A stretch of 64,000 nucleotides of DNA from Hymenobacter caeli (GTDB taxonomy: Bacteria; Bacteroidota; Bacteroidia; Cytophagales; Hymenobacteraceae). The notes under the pieces are model-generated. The model was not told the origin of the DNA and ran no database searches. It was given only the letters and a program-made list of their open reading frames with translations. Location of the stretch: NCBI RefSeq assembly GCF_013294115.1, contig NZ_JABSNP010000010.1:1-64000 (forward strand), in the 5' to 3' direction. Shown here piece by piece: positions 47,961-56,080 of the stretch. Position 1 is the first letter of the stretch, and each line of letters opens with the position of its first letter. Position numbers and translations under genes: made by a program.

Positions 47961-48896
47961 ATGTCTGAACACCACAAGTGCCTGATTATCGGCTCGGGCC
48001 CGGCCGGCTACACGGCGGCCATCTACGCGGCCCGCGCCAACATGGCCCCCGTCATGTACATGGGCCTGCAGCCCGGTGGGCAGCTCACCATCACCAACGA
48101 CGTGGAGAACTTCCCCGGCTACCCCGACGGCGTGATGGGCCCCGAGATGATGGAGGACCTGAAAAAGCAGGCCGAACGCTTCGGCACTGATATTCGCTAC
48201 GGCATTGCCACGCAGGTGGATTTCTCGGGCCACCCGCACAAGGTTACAATTGATGAGACGACGGAGCTAACGGCCGACGCCGTGATTATCGCCACCGGGG
48301 CCTCGGCCAAGTGGCTGGGGCTGCCCTCGGAAGCCAAGCTGAACGGCTCGGGCGTGTCGGCCTGCGCCGTGTGCGACGGGTTTTTCTACCGGGGCCAGGA
48401 CGTGGCCATCGTGGGGGCCGGCGACACGGCCGCCGAGGAGGCCACCTACCTGGCCAACCTGGCCCGCAAGGTGACCATGATTGTGCGCAAGGGCGAGCTG
48501 AAAGCCTCGAAAATCATGCAGAAGCGCGTGCTCGACAACCCCAAGATTGAGGTGCTGTTCGACACCGTGACCGACGAGATTCTGGGCGAGCACGCCGTGG
48601 AAGGCGTGCGCGTGAAAAACGTGCGGACCCACGAGGTGCGGGAGATTCCGCTCACGGGGTTTTTCGTGGCCATCGGGCACGAGCCCAATTCGAAGATTTT
48701 CCAGCCCTACCTGCACCACGACGAGCAGGGCTACCTGAAAACCCTGCCCGGCACCAGCAAAACGAACGTGGACGGCGTGTTTGCCTGCGGCGACGTGCAG
48801 GACTTTACCTACCGCCAGGCCGTGACGGCGGCCGGCACCGGCTGCATGGCCGCCCTCGACGCCGAGCGTTTCCTGGCCGCCCAGGGCCTGCATTAG
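47961..48896 (+). CDS. trxB: thioredoxin-disulfide reductase
   Basis: A 311-residue FAD/NADPH enzyme. The FAD motif is IIGSGPAGYTAAIYAARA (about 8-25), the redox-active pair is in SACAVCDGFFY (CAVC, about 135-138), the NADPH motif is VAIVGAGDTAAEEATYLAN (about 149), and the C-terminal FAD motif is DGVFACGDVQD (about 275). It keeps thioredoxin reduced; alongside bshB1 it belongs to cytoplasmic thiol homeostasis. It starts after the sigma-factor terminator; CACCTTTG directly before the ATG is too close to be its promoter. Confidence 0.96.
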   Translation: MSEHHKCLIIGSGPAGYTAAIYAARANMAPVMYMGLQPGGQLTITNDVENFPGYPDGVMGPEMMEDLKKQAERFGTDIRYGIATQVDFSGHPHKVTIDETTELTADAVIIATGASAKWLGLPSEAKLNGSGVSACAVCDGFFYRGQDVAIVGAGDTAAEEATYLANLARKVTMIVRKGELKASKIMQKRVLDNPKIEVLFDTVTDEILGEHAVEGVRVKNVRTHEVREIPLTGFFVAIGHEPNSKIFQPYLHHDEQGYLKTLPGTSKTNVDGVFACGDVQDFTYRQAVTAAGTGCMAALDAERFLAAQGLH

Positions 48897-48907
48897 GCGC
48901 GGCCAGC

Positions 48908-48915
48908 TACTTTTG
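48908..48915 (+). promoter_or_regulatory. -7 element (TACTTTTG) upstream of the M23 peptidase gene
   Basis: TACTTTTG matches TAnnTTTG and lies 32 bases before the TTG start at 48948. No clear -33 element is present. Confidence 0.45.
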
Positions 48916-48947
48916 GCTAACTCCAGTCTCGCTTTGCCTCTCTGCTT

Positions 48948-50114
48948 TTGCTGCTTTACCGCTTGAATTTTCTGCGTCCTCTGGGGCTGCTATGGCTGTT
49001 GGCCGCGCTGGGTACGGCCCCCGCGCTGGGGCAGGGCAAGAAGCCCGCGCATCCCAAAGACGAGCACACGGGCCGCCGGTCGGACTTTTTTCGGGTGAAA
49101 ACGCCGAAGATGAAGTACGTGCGGCCCGACACGACCACGGTCATCGAAACCGAGGAAATCCACGACGACAACTCCGACGCGGCCAAGTCGCTGCGCTTCA
49201 ACCCGGCCAAAAAGCTGAGCATCGTGAGCGAGGACACGACCACGCTCAACGAGGGCGGGCAGGAAATCGTGGAGATGTCGGAGGAAGTGCTCATCGACTC
49301 GTCGTGGGTAAAGGTGGCCGGGTACTACTCCATCTGGGACGTCCACAACATCAACCCTTACCACGTGGACGGCCGCCGCTTCCGCGACTCGGTGAACCTG
49401 AAGCTGACCGACGCCAGCCGCGAGCGGTTCAGCCGGATGCCGATGAAGGAAACGCCCATCACGTCGGGCTTCGGGTTCCGGGGCTACCGCTGGCACTTCG
49501 GCGTGGACCTGGACCTGGAAACCGGGGACTCGGTGAAGGCGGTGTTCGACGGCGTGGTGCGCATCAGCAAGTGGGACGGCGCGGGCTACGGCAACTACCT
49601 GCTGGTGCGCCACTACAACGGCCTGGAGACGCTCTACGGGCACCTGAGCAAGGCCCTGGTGCCGGTGGGTACCTTCGTGAAGGCCGGCGAGCTGATTGCC
49701 TACGGCGGTAGCACGGGCCATAGCTCGGGCTCGCACCTGCACTTCGAGGTGCGCTACCAGGGCAACCCCATCAACCCGATTCAGCTCTACGACTTCCCCG
49801 ACCACAAGCTGCTGAAGGACAACTTCACCATCACCTCGGAGCTATTTAACTACTACAGCCAGGCCCTGCGACGCGGCGGCGGCAGCCTGACGGGCGGCGG
49901 CCGCAGCGGCGGCGGCGAAGGCCGCGGCAGTCGCACCAGCCGCCCCCGCCGCGGCGAACCCCGGGCCGCGCGGGTGGTGGTGAGCCACCGCGTGCGCCCG
50001 GGCGACACGCTCTCGGAGGTGGCCGAAAAGTATGGCGTGGGCTTGAGCACCTTGAAACGCCTGAACCCGGGCATGAAGACCCTGCAACCCGGCAAGAAGC
50101 TGCGCATCAAATAA
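48948..50114 (+). CDS. M23 peptidase with LysM domain
   Basis: A 388-residue exported protein. The TTG at 48948 opens a signal peptide (LRPLGLLWLLAALGTAPALGQ); a second TTG at 48963 is possible. The M23 domain (about 165-275) has SGFGFRGYRWHFGVDLDLETG and SSGSHLHFEVRYQG, with zinc ligands H184-region, D188-region and HxH. A glycine/arginine-rich linker (about 310-343) precedes a C-terminal LysM (VVSHRVRPGDTLSEVAEKYGVGLSTLKRLNPGM, about 344-388) that binds peptidoglycan. It would cut or remodel cell-wall peptides during growth or division. Confidence 0.92.
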   Translation: MLLYRLNFLRPLGLLWLLAALGTAPALGQGKKPAHPKDEHTGRRSDFFRVKTPKMKYVRPDTTTVIETEEIHDDNSDAAKSLRFNPAKKLSIVSEDTTTLNEGGQEIVEMSEEVLIDSSWVKVAGYYSIWDVHNINPYHVDGRRFRDSVNLKLTDASRERFSRMPMKETPITSGFGFRGYRWHFGVDLDLETGDSVKAVFDGVVRISKWDGAGYGNYLLVRHYNGLETLYGHLSKALVPVGTFVKAGELIAYGGSTGHSSGSHLHFEVRYQGNPINPIQLYDFPDHKLLKDNFTITSELFNYYSQALRRGGGSLTGGGRSGGGEGRGSRTSRPRRGEPRAARVVVSHRVRPGDTLSEVAEKYGVGLSTLKRLNPGMKTLQPGKKLRIK

Positions 50115-50298
50115 AATCGCAGATTTTGCAGATTTTAAGAATGATTTCGCAGATGAAGCAGTGGTGGGCAGTTGGTTTTTAATGTTCGTTTTGCCGTGCG
50201 GCCGCACTCCTGAAAAGCCAAAGATTTGAGCGGCGGGGCCGGTCATTGCAATTGCCATTGAATCTGCGTAATCCATTAAATCTGCAAAATCTGTGATT
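50115..50298. repeat. inverted repeat with AATCGCAGATTTTGCAGATTT arms
   Basis: The left arm (50115-50135) and right arm (50278-50298) pair over 21 bases with about one mismatch, enclosing the whole gap before bshB1. A nested pair (GATTTCGCAGAT and ATCTGCGTAATC) lies inside. The right arm covers the GTG start of bshB1, so folding could affect its translation. Confidence 0.75.
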
Positions 50299-51021
50299 AA
50301 GCTGGATATCCTGGCCCTGGGGGCCCACCCCGACGACGTGGAAATGTCGTGCGCGGGCACGCTTCTGGCCGCCCGCGCGGCCGGCAAAACCGTGGGCGTT
50401 GTCGATTTCACCCGCGGCGAGCTGGGCACCCGGGGCAGCGTCAAAATCCGGACGGCGGAGGCTGCCGCTTCCAGCCAGATTCTGGGCCTGCTGGTGCGCG
50501 AAAACCTGGGCTTGCCCGACGGGTTTTTTCGCAACGACCGGGAACACCAGCTGCCCCTGATTGCCGCCCTGCGCCGCTACCGGCCCGACGTGGTGCTCGC
50601 CAACGCCGTGGCCGACCGCCACCCCGACCACGGCAAAGGCGCCCAGCTGGCCATCGACGCCTGCTTTCTGAGCGGCCTGCGCATGGTCGAAACCCTCGAC
50701 GAGCACGGCCAGCCCCAGGCCCCCTGGCGGCCGCGCAAGGTGTACCATTACATCCAGGACCAGCAACTCGTGCCCGCCTTTGTGGTGGACATCACGCCCC
50801 ATTGGCAGGGCAAGTGGGACGCCATCCACGCCTTCGGCAGCCAGTTTTTCAACCCCAACGCCGACCCCGGGGCCCCGGCCACCTACTTGTCGGGCCAGCA
50901 GTTCGAGCGCTTCATGGAAGCGCGGGCCCGCGAGTTTGGCCACATCATCGGGGTGGAATTCGGGGAAGGCTTCACGGCCGCCCGGCCGGTGGGCGTGCGC
51001 GAAGTGACGGAGCTGTTGTAG
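50293..51021 (+). CDS. bshB1: bacillithiol biosynthesis deacetylase BshB1
   Basis: A 242-residue LmbE/PIG-L-type zinc deacetylase with a GTG start. The metal motif is AHPDDVEMSCAGT (about 11-23); a second ligand is in ANAVADRHPDHGKGA (about 97-111, HPDH). BshB1 removes the acetyl group from GlcNAc-malate in bacillithiol synthesis. Length and motifs match the family. bshA and bshC are not in the window. A perfect 33-base hairpin follows. Confidence 0.92.
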   Translation: MIKLDILALGAHPDDVEMSCAGTLLAARAAGKTVGVVDFTRGELGTRGSVKIRTAEAAASSQILGLLVRENLGLPDGFFRNDREHQLPLIAALRRYRPDVVLANAVADRHPDHGKGAQLAIDACFLSGLRMVETLDEHGQPQAPWRPRKVYHYIQDQQLVPAFVVDITPHWQGKWDAIHAFGSQFFNPNADPGAPATYLSGQQFERFMEARAREFGHIIGVEFGEGFTAARPVGVREVTELL

Positions 51022-51125
51022 CGGGACAAGCCAGGCGGCACCCGTTGCGGTAGGGATGCTTTTGGGGAAAATACGCGGGGCGTAGCCCGCAGTATTCTTC
51101 AAATGAGCGCACATCTTGCAGCAGA

Positions 51126-51194
51126 AAAAGGATTAGAGGCAGAGAATTAAAAAACTGAGCATCAGTTTTTTAATTCTCTGCCTCTAATCCTTTT
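51126..51194. terminator. perfect 33-base hairpin at a convergent junction
   Basis: Arms 51126-51158 and 51162-51194 are exactly complementary with a 3-base loop and A/T-rich runs. It lies between bshB1 and the minus-strand hydroxylase gene at 51244 and can end both. Confidence 0.9.
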
Positions 51195-51243
51195 ATTTAA
51201 GCAATAACTGCTCTAAGCGGAGAGGAAGGGTGCCCGTCAACGA

Positions 51244-52125
51244 TTAGCGGGACAGCTCGGTGAGTGGCCCGGCTGGGGCGGGCCGCCCGGGCACCGTGCC
51301 GTCAGGGCGGGCCCAGGGCTCCAGTGGGGCCAGGGGCAACGCCAAGAGCTGGGCCACGGTCTGGCGGGTTGGGTCGGGGTAGGCGGGCACGCCGATGGTG
51401 AGGGCTTGCTGCGGCACGTTCAGGCGCAGGGTGCGGTGCAGGCGGTCCCATAGGGTGAGCACGACGCCGAAGTTGCTTTGCGACTCGCGGTGCACCACCG
51501 AGTGGTGGATGCCGTGGGCCCGCGGCGTGACGAGCAGCGGGGCCAGCCGGCGTTCCACGGCCAGCGGCAGCCGCCAGTTGCTGTGGTGAAAAGCCGCGCC
51601 GGCCTCGAACACCGCCTCGTAGGCCAGCACCGTGGCCGGCCGGATGCCCAGCAGCGCCGGCAGCGCCGCCCGGTAGGGGATGCTGGCCAGCATCTCGCCA
51701 AAGTGGAAGCGCCAGGCCGTGGTGAGGTCCATGTCGAGGTCGGAGTGGTGCACGCGGTGCAGCCGCCACAGCAGCGGCGCGTGCAGCAGCCGGTGCCAGC
51801 TGTAGGCCAGGTAATCGAGCGCCAGCACTTCCAGGCCGAGGCGCAGGGGCCCCGGCAGGCGGGCCAGCTGCCGACCCAGCCCGTGCGGGGCGGCCCGCTG
51901 CGCCAAGCCCACCATGGCGGGCAGCAGCGTGAGGCGGGCGGCGGGCAGGGCGGGGGCGGCCAGCAGCGCGTTGCGCCGCCAGCGCTCCGGGCGCGGGCGG
52001 GTGCGCCGCCGCAGCGGGTGGCGGGTTTCGAGCAGCAGCAGGCCCAGGCCCACCAGGGCCAGGGCCGGGCCGGCCCAGCGGTCGAAGCGTTGGAGGAGGG
52101 GGGGCGAAGCTGAAAAAAGCGGCAT
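51244..52125 (-). CDS. sterol desaturase/fatty-acid hydroxylase family protein
   Basis: A 293-residue membrane protein with four hydrophobic segments. The di-iron histidine clusters of the superfamily are present: HRLLH (about 109-113), HRVHHSDLDMD (about 121-131), RFHFGE and HGIHHSVVHRESQ (about 206-218). Members hydroxylate or desaturate lipids. It is read away from the transferase genes at 52295, and lies at the left edge of the arsenosugar-type region. The lipid substrate is unknown. Confidence 0.88.
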   Translation of the reverse strand: MPLFSASPPLLQRFDRWAGPALALVGLGLLLLETRHPLRRRTRPRPERWRRNALLAAPALPAARLTLLPAMVGLAQRAAPHGLGRQLARLPGPLRLGLEVLALDYLAYSWHRLLHAPLLWRLHRVHHSDLDMDLTTAWRFHFGEMLASIPYRAALPALLGIRPATVLAYEAVFEAGAAFHHSNWRLPLAVERRLAPLLVTPRAHGIHHSVVHRESQSNFGVVLTLWDRLHRTLRLNVPQQALTIGVPAYPDPTRQTVAQLLALPLAPLEPWARPDGTVPGRPAPAGPLTELSR

Positions 52126-52294
52126 GAGAAGCGACGTACTGAGGGCGTAGCAACACTACGTAATTAGTGCCCGTGCCACCGGCCGGCCCCGAGCTGCTGG
52201 CCGTTTCGCGCAACGTGCGCCGCGCCCCGGCGTACTTAACCGGCCGGGGCGGCCCGCGGTTGCGCCCGGCGCGGGGAAGTACACTTAATCTTTT

Positions 52295-53050
52295 TTGTTG
52301 GCGCTGGCTGGCAGTATTTTGAATCCTGACAACCAACCGGGCGCTGAGCTAAGCGTCAGCATCATCATCCCGACGTACAACGAGGCGGCGGCCATCGCGG
52401 CCCTGCTGGGCTACCTGCGCCGGGCCACGGCCGGCGGGCCCGCCCCGGAGCTGCTGGTCGTGGACGGGGGCAGCACCGACGCCACCGTGCGCCTGGCCCG
52501 GCAGGCCGGGGCCACCGTGCTCACCAGCCCCCGCAAGGGCCGCGCCGCGCAGCTCAACCACGGGGCGCAGCGGGCGCGCGGGGGGGTATTGTACTTTCTG
52601 CACGCCGACTCCTACCCGCCGCCCGGCTTCCTGGCCGACGTGCGGCGGGCCCTGGGGCAGGGCTACGGGGCGGGCTGCTACCGGCTGGCTTTCGACCACC
52701 CGCACTGGTTTTTGCGGTTCAGCGCCTGGTGCACCCGCTTGCCCTTGACGGCCGTGCGCTTCGGCGACCAAAGCCTGTTCGTGCGCCGCGACTTGTTTGC
52801 CCGCATCGGGGGCTACCGCGAGGACCTGCTGGTGATGGAAGACCAGGAAATTGTGGGCCGCCTGCGGGCCCAGGCCCCATTTCGGCTGCTGCCCCGCGCC
52901 GTGACTACTTCGGCCCGCAAGTACCTGGTGAACGGCGTTTTTCGGCTGCAAGGTATTTTTACGCTTATCGTAATCCTCTACCGGCTGGGCGTGCCGCAGC
53001 GCCGCTTGGTGCAGCTCTACCGGCGGCTTGTCCGGCAGGGCAATGTGTAG
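52295..53050 (+). CDS. GT2-type transferase, TIGR04283 family
   Basis: A 251-residue GT-A fold transferase. Start is uncertain: TTG at 52295 is used, but TTG at 52298 or 52319 is possible. The nucleotide-binding core has SIIIPTYNEAAAIAALLGYL and LLVVDGGSTDATVRLA, with the DXD-like YFLHADSYPP (about 100). GDQSLFVRRDLFARIGGY and LVMEDQEIVGRLR complete the pattern of the TIGR04283 group, called rSAM/selenodomain-associated transferase 2 and named for arsenosugar biosynthesis in current databases. The TIGR04282-type gene follows by 52 bases. Confidence 0.85.
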   Translation: MLALAGSILNPDNQPGAELSVSIIIPTYNEAAAIAALLGYLRRATAGGPAPELLVVDGGSTDATVRLARQAGATVLTSPRKGRAAQLNHGAQRARGGVLYFLHADSYPPPGFLADVRRALGQGYGAGCYRLAFDHPHWFLRFSAWCTRLPLTAVRFGDQSLFVRRDLFARIGGYREDLLVMEDQEIVGRLRAQAPFRLLPRAVTTSARKYLVNGVFRLQGIFTLIVILYRLGVPQRRLVQLYRRLVRQGNV

Positions 53051-53102
53051 CCGGCGGGCGAGTTGAAGGGGTTGGCCGTAGCTTGCCACTCCTATTTTTC
53101 AA

Positions 53103-53753
53103 GTGAAAAACGCCCGTATGCCGCCTGCCGCCACGCCCGCCCCCCACCTGTTGGTCTTTGCCCGCGAGCCGGTGCTGGGGCGCGTCAAAACCCGGCTGGC
53201 GGCGGGCATCGGGGCGGCGGCGGCGCTGGCCGTGTACCGCGAGCTGCTGGCCCTGACGGCGGCGGCCGTGGCGGCGGCGCAGGTGCCCGCCACCGTCTGG
53301 CTGGCGGAGGCCCCGGCCGGGGGCGACCCGGCCCTGCCCCGGCCCGAGTGGCCCGGCCTGCCCTGGCGCGTGCAGCCGGCCGCGGGCTCGCTCGGGGCCC
53401 GCATGGCGCAAGCCTTCGAGGAGGCTTTTGCGGCGGGTGCGGGCCGGGTGGTGGTCATCGGCACCGACTGCCCCGGCCTGAGCGCGGATTTGTTGCGGCA
53501 GGCTTTCGACCAGCTGCTGAGCCATGAGCTGGTGGTGGGGCCGGCCGACGACGGCGGGTACTACCTGCTGGGCATGAATGAATTGGAGGCCGAGCTGTTC
53601 GCCAACAAAGCCTGGAGCACCGCCACCGTGCTGCCCGATACCCTGGCCGACGCCGCCCGCCTGGGCCTGCGCGTGGCCCGGCTGCCGACCCTGCACGACG
53701 TGGACTCGGCCCAGGACCTGGCTACCTGGCGCGGGAACCCGGCGCGGGGGTAG
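53103..53753 (+). CDS. transferase, TIGR04282 family (arsenosugar-associated)
   Basis: A 216-residue protein with a GTG start (alternative ATG at 53118). HLLVFAREPVLGRVKTRLAAGIG (about 15-37) and RVVVIGTDCPGLSADLL (about 116-132), VVGPADDGGYYLLGMN are the diagnostic motifs of the CofC-like TIGR04282 group (rSAM/selenodomain-associated transferase 1). It is paired with TIGR04283, as usual. Its 3' end overlaps the convergent GT87 gene by 32 bases. Confidence 0.88.
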   Translation: MKNARMPPAATPAPHLLVFAREPVLGRVKTRLAAGIGAAAALAVYRELLALTAAAVAAAQVPATVWLAEAPAGGDPALPRPEWPGLPWRVQPAAGSLGARMAQAFEEAFAAGAGRVVVIGTDCPGLSADLLRQAFDQLLSHELVVGPADDGGYYLLGMNELEAELFANKAWSTATVLPDTLADAARLGLRVARLPTLHDVDSAQDLATWRGNPARG

Positions 53754-55131
53754 CGCGCGGCAGCTGCCCGTGTCCCAGGTAATATTCCGCCATTGCCCAG
53801 GCCAGCACCGTCCCGTATTCGAGGGTTAGCAGCAGGCCGCTCTCGGTGTAGGCGGAGGTGCGGTACGCCGAGTAAGAGAGCACGGCCAGACCTGCCCAGA
53901 TACGGGCGTAGCGCAGCGGCGAAAAGCAGCTCAGCGCCACCAGCGGCACCAGGTACCAGGGGTGCACGACGGTGGCCAGCGCAAAGTAGCCGCTGAGCGT
54001 GAGCAGCAACCGCTGCGGCAGCGCCGCCAGCCGGGGCCGCCCCGCCCCCCGCGCCAGCCGGAAAGCCAGGTATAGTGCCCCCGCGCCCAGCAGCGGCCCC
54101 AGGCCGCCCACCAGGTCAACGCCCGTGAGCCCCTTGCCCAGCGCCAGCAACACGTAGAACACGCTGGCGTTGAACTCGAAACTCTGAAAATACAAGTCCA
54201 GGCTGAGGCCGATGTGCAGGAGCAGGGTCCACGAAACGAAAGGTAGAAACAGCAGCCCCAGGCCCCCCGCCAGCACCCCCAAAAACCGGCGAAAGCGCCG
54301 CCGCCCCAGCCGCCGGGCCAGCAGGGGCAGCGCCAGCAGGGGCAACAGCTTGGCGGCCACGGCCAGGGCCAGGGCCCCGGCCGCCAGCCGGGGGCGGCGG
54401 TGCACCAGCAGCGCCCCCGTCAGCAGCAGGAAGCACACGACCACGCCTTCCATGTGCACGTTGCCCATGACCTCGACCACCACCAGCGGGTGCAGCAGGT
54501 AGGCCAGGGCGCGGCGGGCGGGCCAGCCGGCCAGGGGCAGCAGCCACAGCAGCAGCGCCGCCGCGCCCGCGTCGGCCAGCAGCAGGGCCCCGCGCACCAC
54601 CACCAGAAAGCCGGTCTGGGAAGTGGGAAACGCCCGCGCCGCCGCGCCGTACAGGGCCTGGCACACGGGCGGGTACACCGAAAAATACGTCGGCGAATTG
54701 AGTTGCGGCAGCAGGCCCCGCAGCGCGGCCAGCGGCAGGGCAGCCGAGTCGGCGGGCGGGTGTTGGAGTAGCTGCACGGGCGTTTCGGCAAACGGGTTGT
54801 GGCCGTGGCCCACCAGCAGCCCGTCCCAGCGAAAGCGGTAAAAATCGTTGCTCAGCGCCGGGGTGGCCGGCAGCCACAGCAGCCGGAATACGAGCGCCGC
54901 GCCCAGCCCCCAGCGCAGCGGCAGCCGGGTGTGCAGCAGCCACGCGTAGGCCGCGCCGGCCACCGCAAAGAGCAGGACCAGCTGCCCAAACTGCGCCCGC
55001 GGCGTGTGGTAGGCCAGGGCCCAGTAGGCCGCGCCCGTCAGCAGCAAGGCCAGGAGCTGGCCGGCGCGGAGCAGGGGGGTGGGGCGGGATGGGTTCAAGA
55101 GCAAGTGGTTGGACGGCAGCGCTTTTGGCAC
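53722..55131 (-). CDS. GT87-like polyprenol-phosphate mannosyltransferase
   Basis: A 469-residue integral membrane protein with about 11 helices and a GTG start. After helix 3 the loop LSNDFYRFRWDGLLVGHGHNPFAETP (about 93-118) carries the acidic-motif region typical of GT-C enzymes; RRALAYLLHPLVVVEVMGNVHMEGVVV (about 205-231) is a conserved core. Members use polyprenyl-phosphate sugars. The GT2 gene upstream on the same strand (13-base gap) looks like a polyprenyl-phosphate sugar synthase and could supply the donor. Acceptor unknown. Confidence 0.78.
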   Translation of the reverse strand: MPKALPSNHLLLNPSRPTPLLRAGQLLALLLTGAAYWALAYHTPRAQFGQLVLLFAVAGAAYAWLLHTRLPLRWGLGAALVFRLLWLPATPALSNDFYRFRWDGLLVGHGHNPFAETPVQLLQHPPADSAALPLAALRGLLPQLNSPTYFSVYPPVCQALYGAAARAFPTSQTGFLVVVRGALLLADAGAAALLLWLLPLAGWPARRALAYLLHPLVVVEVMGNVHMEGVVVCFLLLTGALLVHRRPRLAAGALALAVAAKLLPLLALPLLARRLGRRRFRRFLGVLAGGLGLLFLPFVSWTLLLHIGLSLDLYFQSFEFNASVFYVLLALGKGLTGVDLVGGLGPLLGAGALYLAFRLARGAGRPRLAALPQRLLLTLSGYFALATVVHPWYLVPLVALSCFSPLRYARIWAGLAVLSYSAYRTSAYTESGLLLTLEYGTVLAWAMAEYYLGHGQLPRATPAPGSRAR

Positions 55132-55144
55132 TTCTGTGGGTGCC

Positions 55145-55975
55145 TCACCAGTATTTAAAAATCGTCCACAGAATCTTGTAGCCCGCGCCCAGCGTGCCGC
55201 GCACCGTGCCCGATATCTTGGAGGTGCCGATGCGGCGGCGGTAGCGCACGGGCACCTCCACCACGCGCAGGCCCAGGCGGGCGGCCTTCACCTGCATCTC
55301 CACCGTCCAGCCGTAGTTCGTATCCACCATGCCGATGCGGGCCAGCGCCGCCGCCGTCACGGCCCGGAAGGGCCCCAGGTCGGTGTGGGTGCCGCCGTAG
55401 CGCAGGCGCAACAGGCGTGAGGCCAGCCAGTTGCCAAACACCTGCTGCGGCAGCAGCGCCCCGCGCTCGCGCTGGCCCAGCGCCCGCGAGCCAATCACCA
55501 GCTCGGCCGCGCCGCTTAGCAGGGGGGCCAGCAGGGCGGGCATTTCTTCGGGAAAATCGGAGTGGTCGCCGTCGAGAAACACAATGATTTCCGGGGTGCG
55601 GCCGGCGGGTTGGGCGGCGTAGTAGGCCAGGCCGGCCAGGCAGGCCTGGCCGTAGCCGGGGCGGGGCTCGGCCACCACGGTGGCCCCGGCGGCGCGGGCG
55701 GCGGCGGCGGTGTCGTCGGTCGAGGCGTTGTCCACCACCACCACTTCCTGCGCCAGGCCAGCCGGGATTTCGCCCAGCACCCGCCCGATGGAGCGCCCCT
55801 CGTTGTGGGCCGGAATGAGCACGCCGATGCGCGGAAGAGTAGCCAAAGGGAGCAGCGAAGCGGGTGAGCGGGGTACAAAGAACGACCAGGGCCGCGCAAT
55901 CGGCGGGCCGGGGCCGCTGCGTAGGTGCCGGGCGCACCGGGCGGCATCCCGCCGCATTTTGGCGTTCATTTGCAT
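55145..55975 (-). CDS. GT2 family, polyprenyl-phosphate mannose synthase-like
   Basis: A 276-residue transferase. The ATG at 55975 gives a poorly conserved basic extension; a TTG at 55846 (LATLPRIGVLIPAHNEG) would start just before the fold. Motifs: VLIPAHNEGRSIGRVLGEI, VVVVDNASTDDTAAAA, the DXD-type IIVFLDGDHSDFPEEM (about 130) and ELVIGSRALGQRERG. This is the DPM1/DPG synthase pattern, without C-terminal membrane helices. It probably makes the lipid-linked sugar used by the GT87 enzyme in the same operon. Confidence 0.82.
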   Translation of the reverse strand: MQMNAKMRRDAARCARHLRSGPGPPIARPWSFFVPRSPASLLPLATLPRIGVLIPAHNEGRSIGRVLGEIPAGLAQEVVVVDNASTDDTAAAARAAGATVVAEPRPGYGQACLAGLAYYAAQPAGRTPEIIVFLDGDHSDFPEEMPALLAPLLSGAAELVIGSRALGQRERGALLPQQVFGNWLASRLLRLRYGGTHTDLGPFRAVTAAALARIGMVDTNYGWTVEMQVKAARLGLRVVEVPVRYRRRIGTSKISGTVRGTLGAGYKILWTIFKYW

Positions 55976-56040
55976 CCCAAGTAGGGCAGCAGAAATAATG
56001 AACGCTTGAATTTTGCCTAAGTCTCTGTTAGTCAGAAAAA

Positions 56041-56072
56041 AGCTAACAGCTAATAGCTAGCAGCCAACAGCT
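56041..56072. repeat. AGCTAACAGCTAATAGCT repeat (locus 4)
   Basis: AGCTAACAGCTAATAGCTAG is followed by a degenerate copy (CAGCCAACAGCTC), ending 8 bases before the ATG of the FAD oxidoreductase gene. Confidence 0.75.
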
Positions 56073-56080
56073 CACTACCT

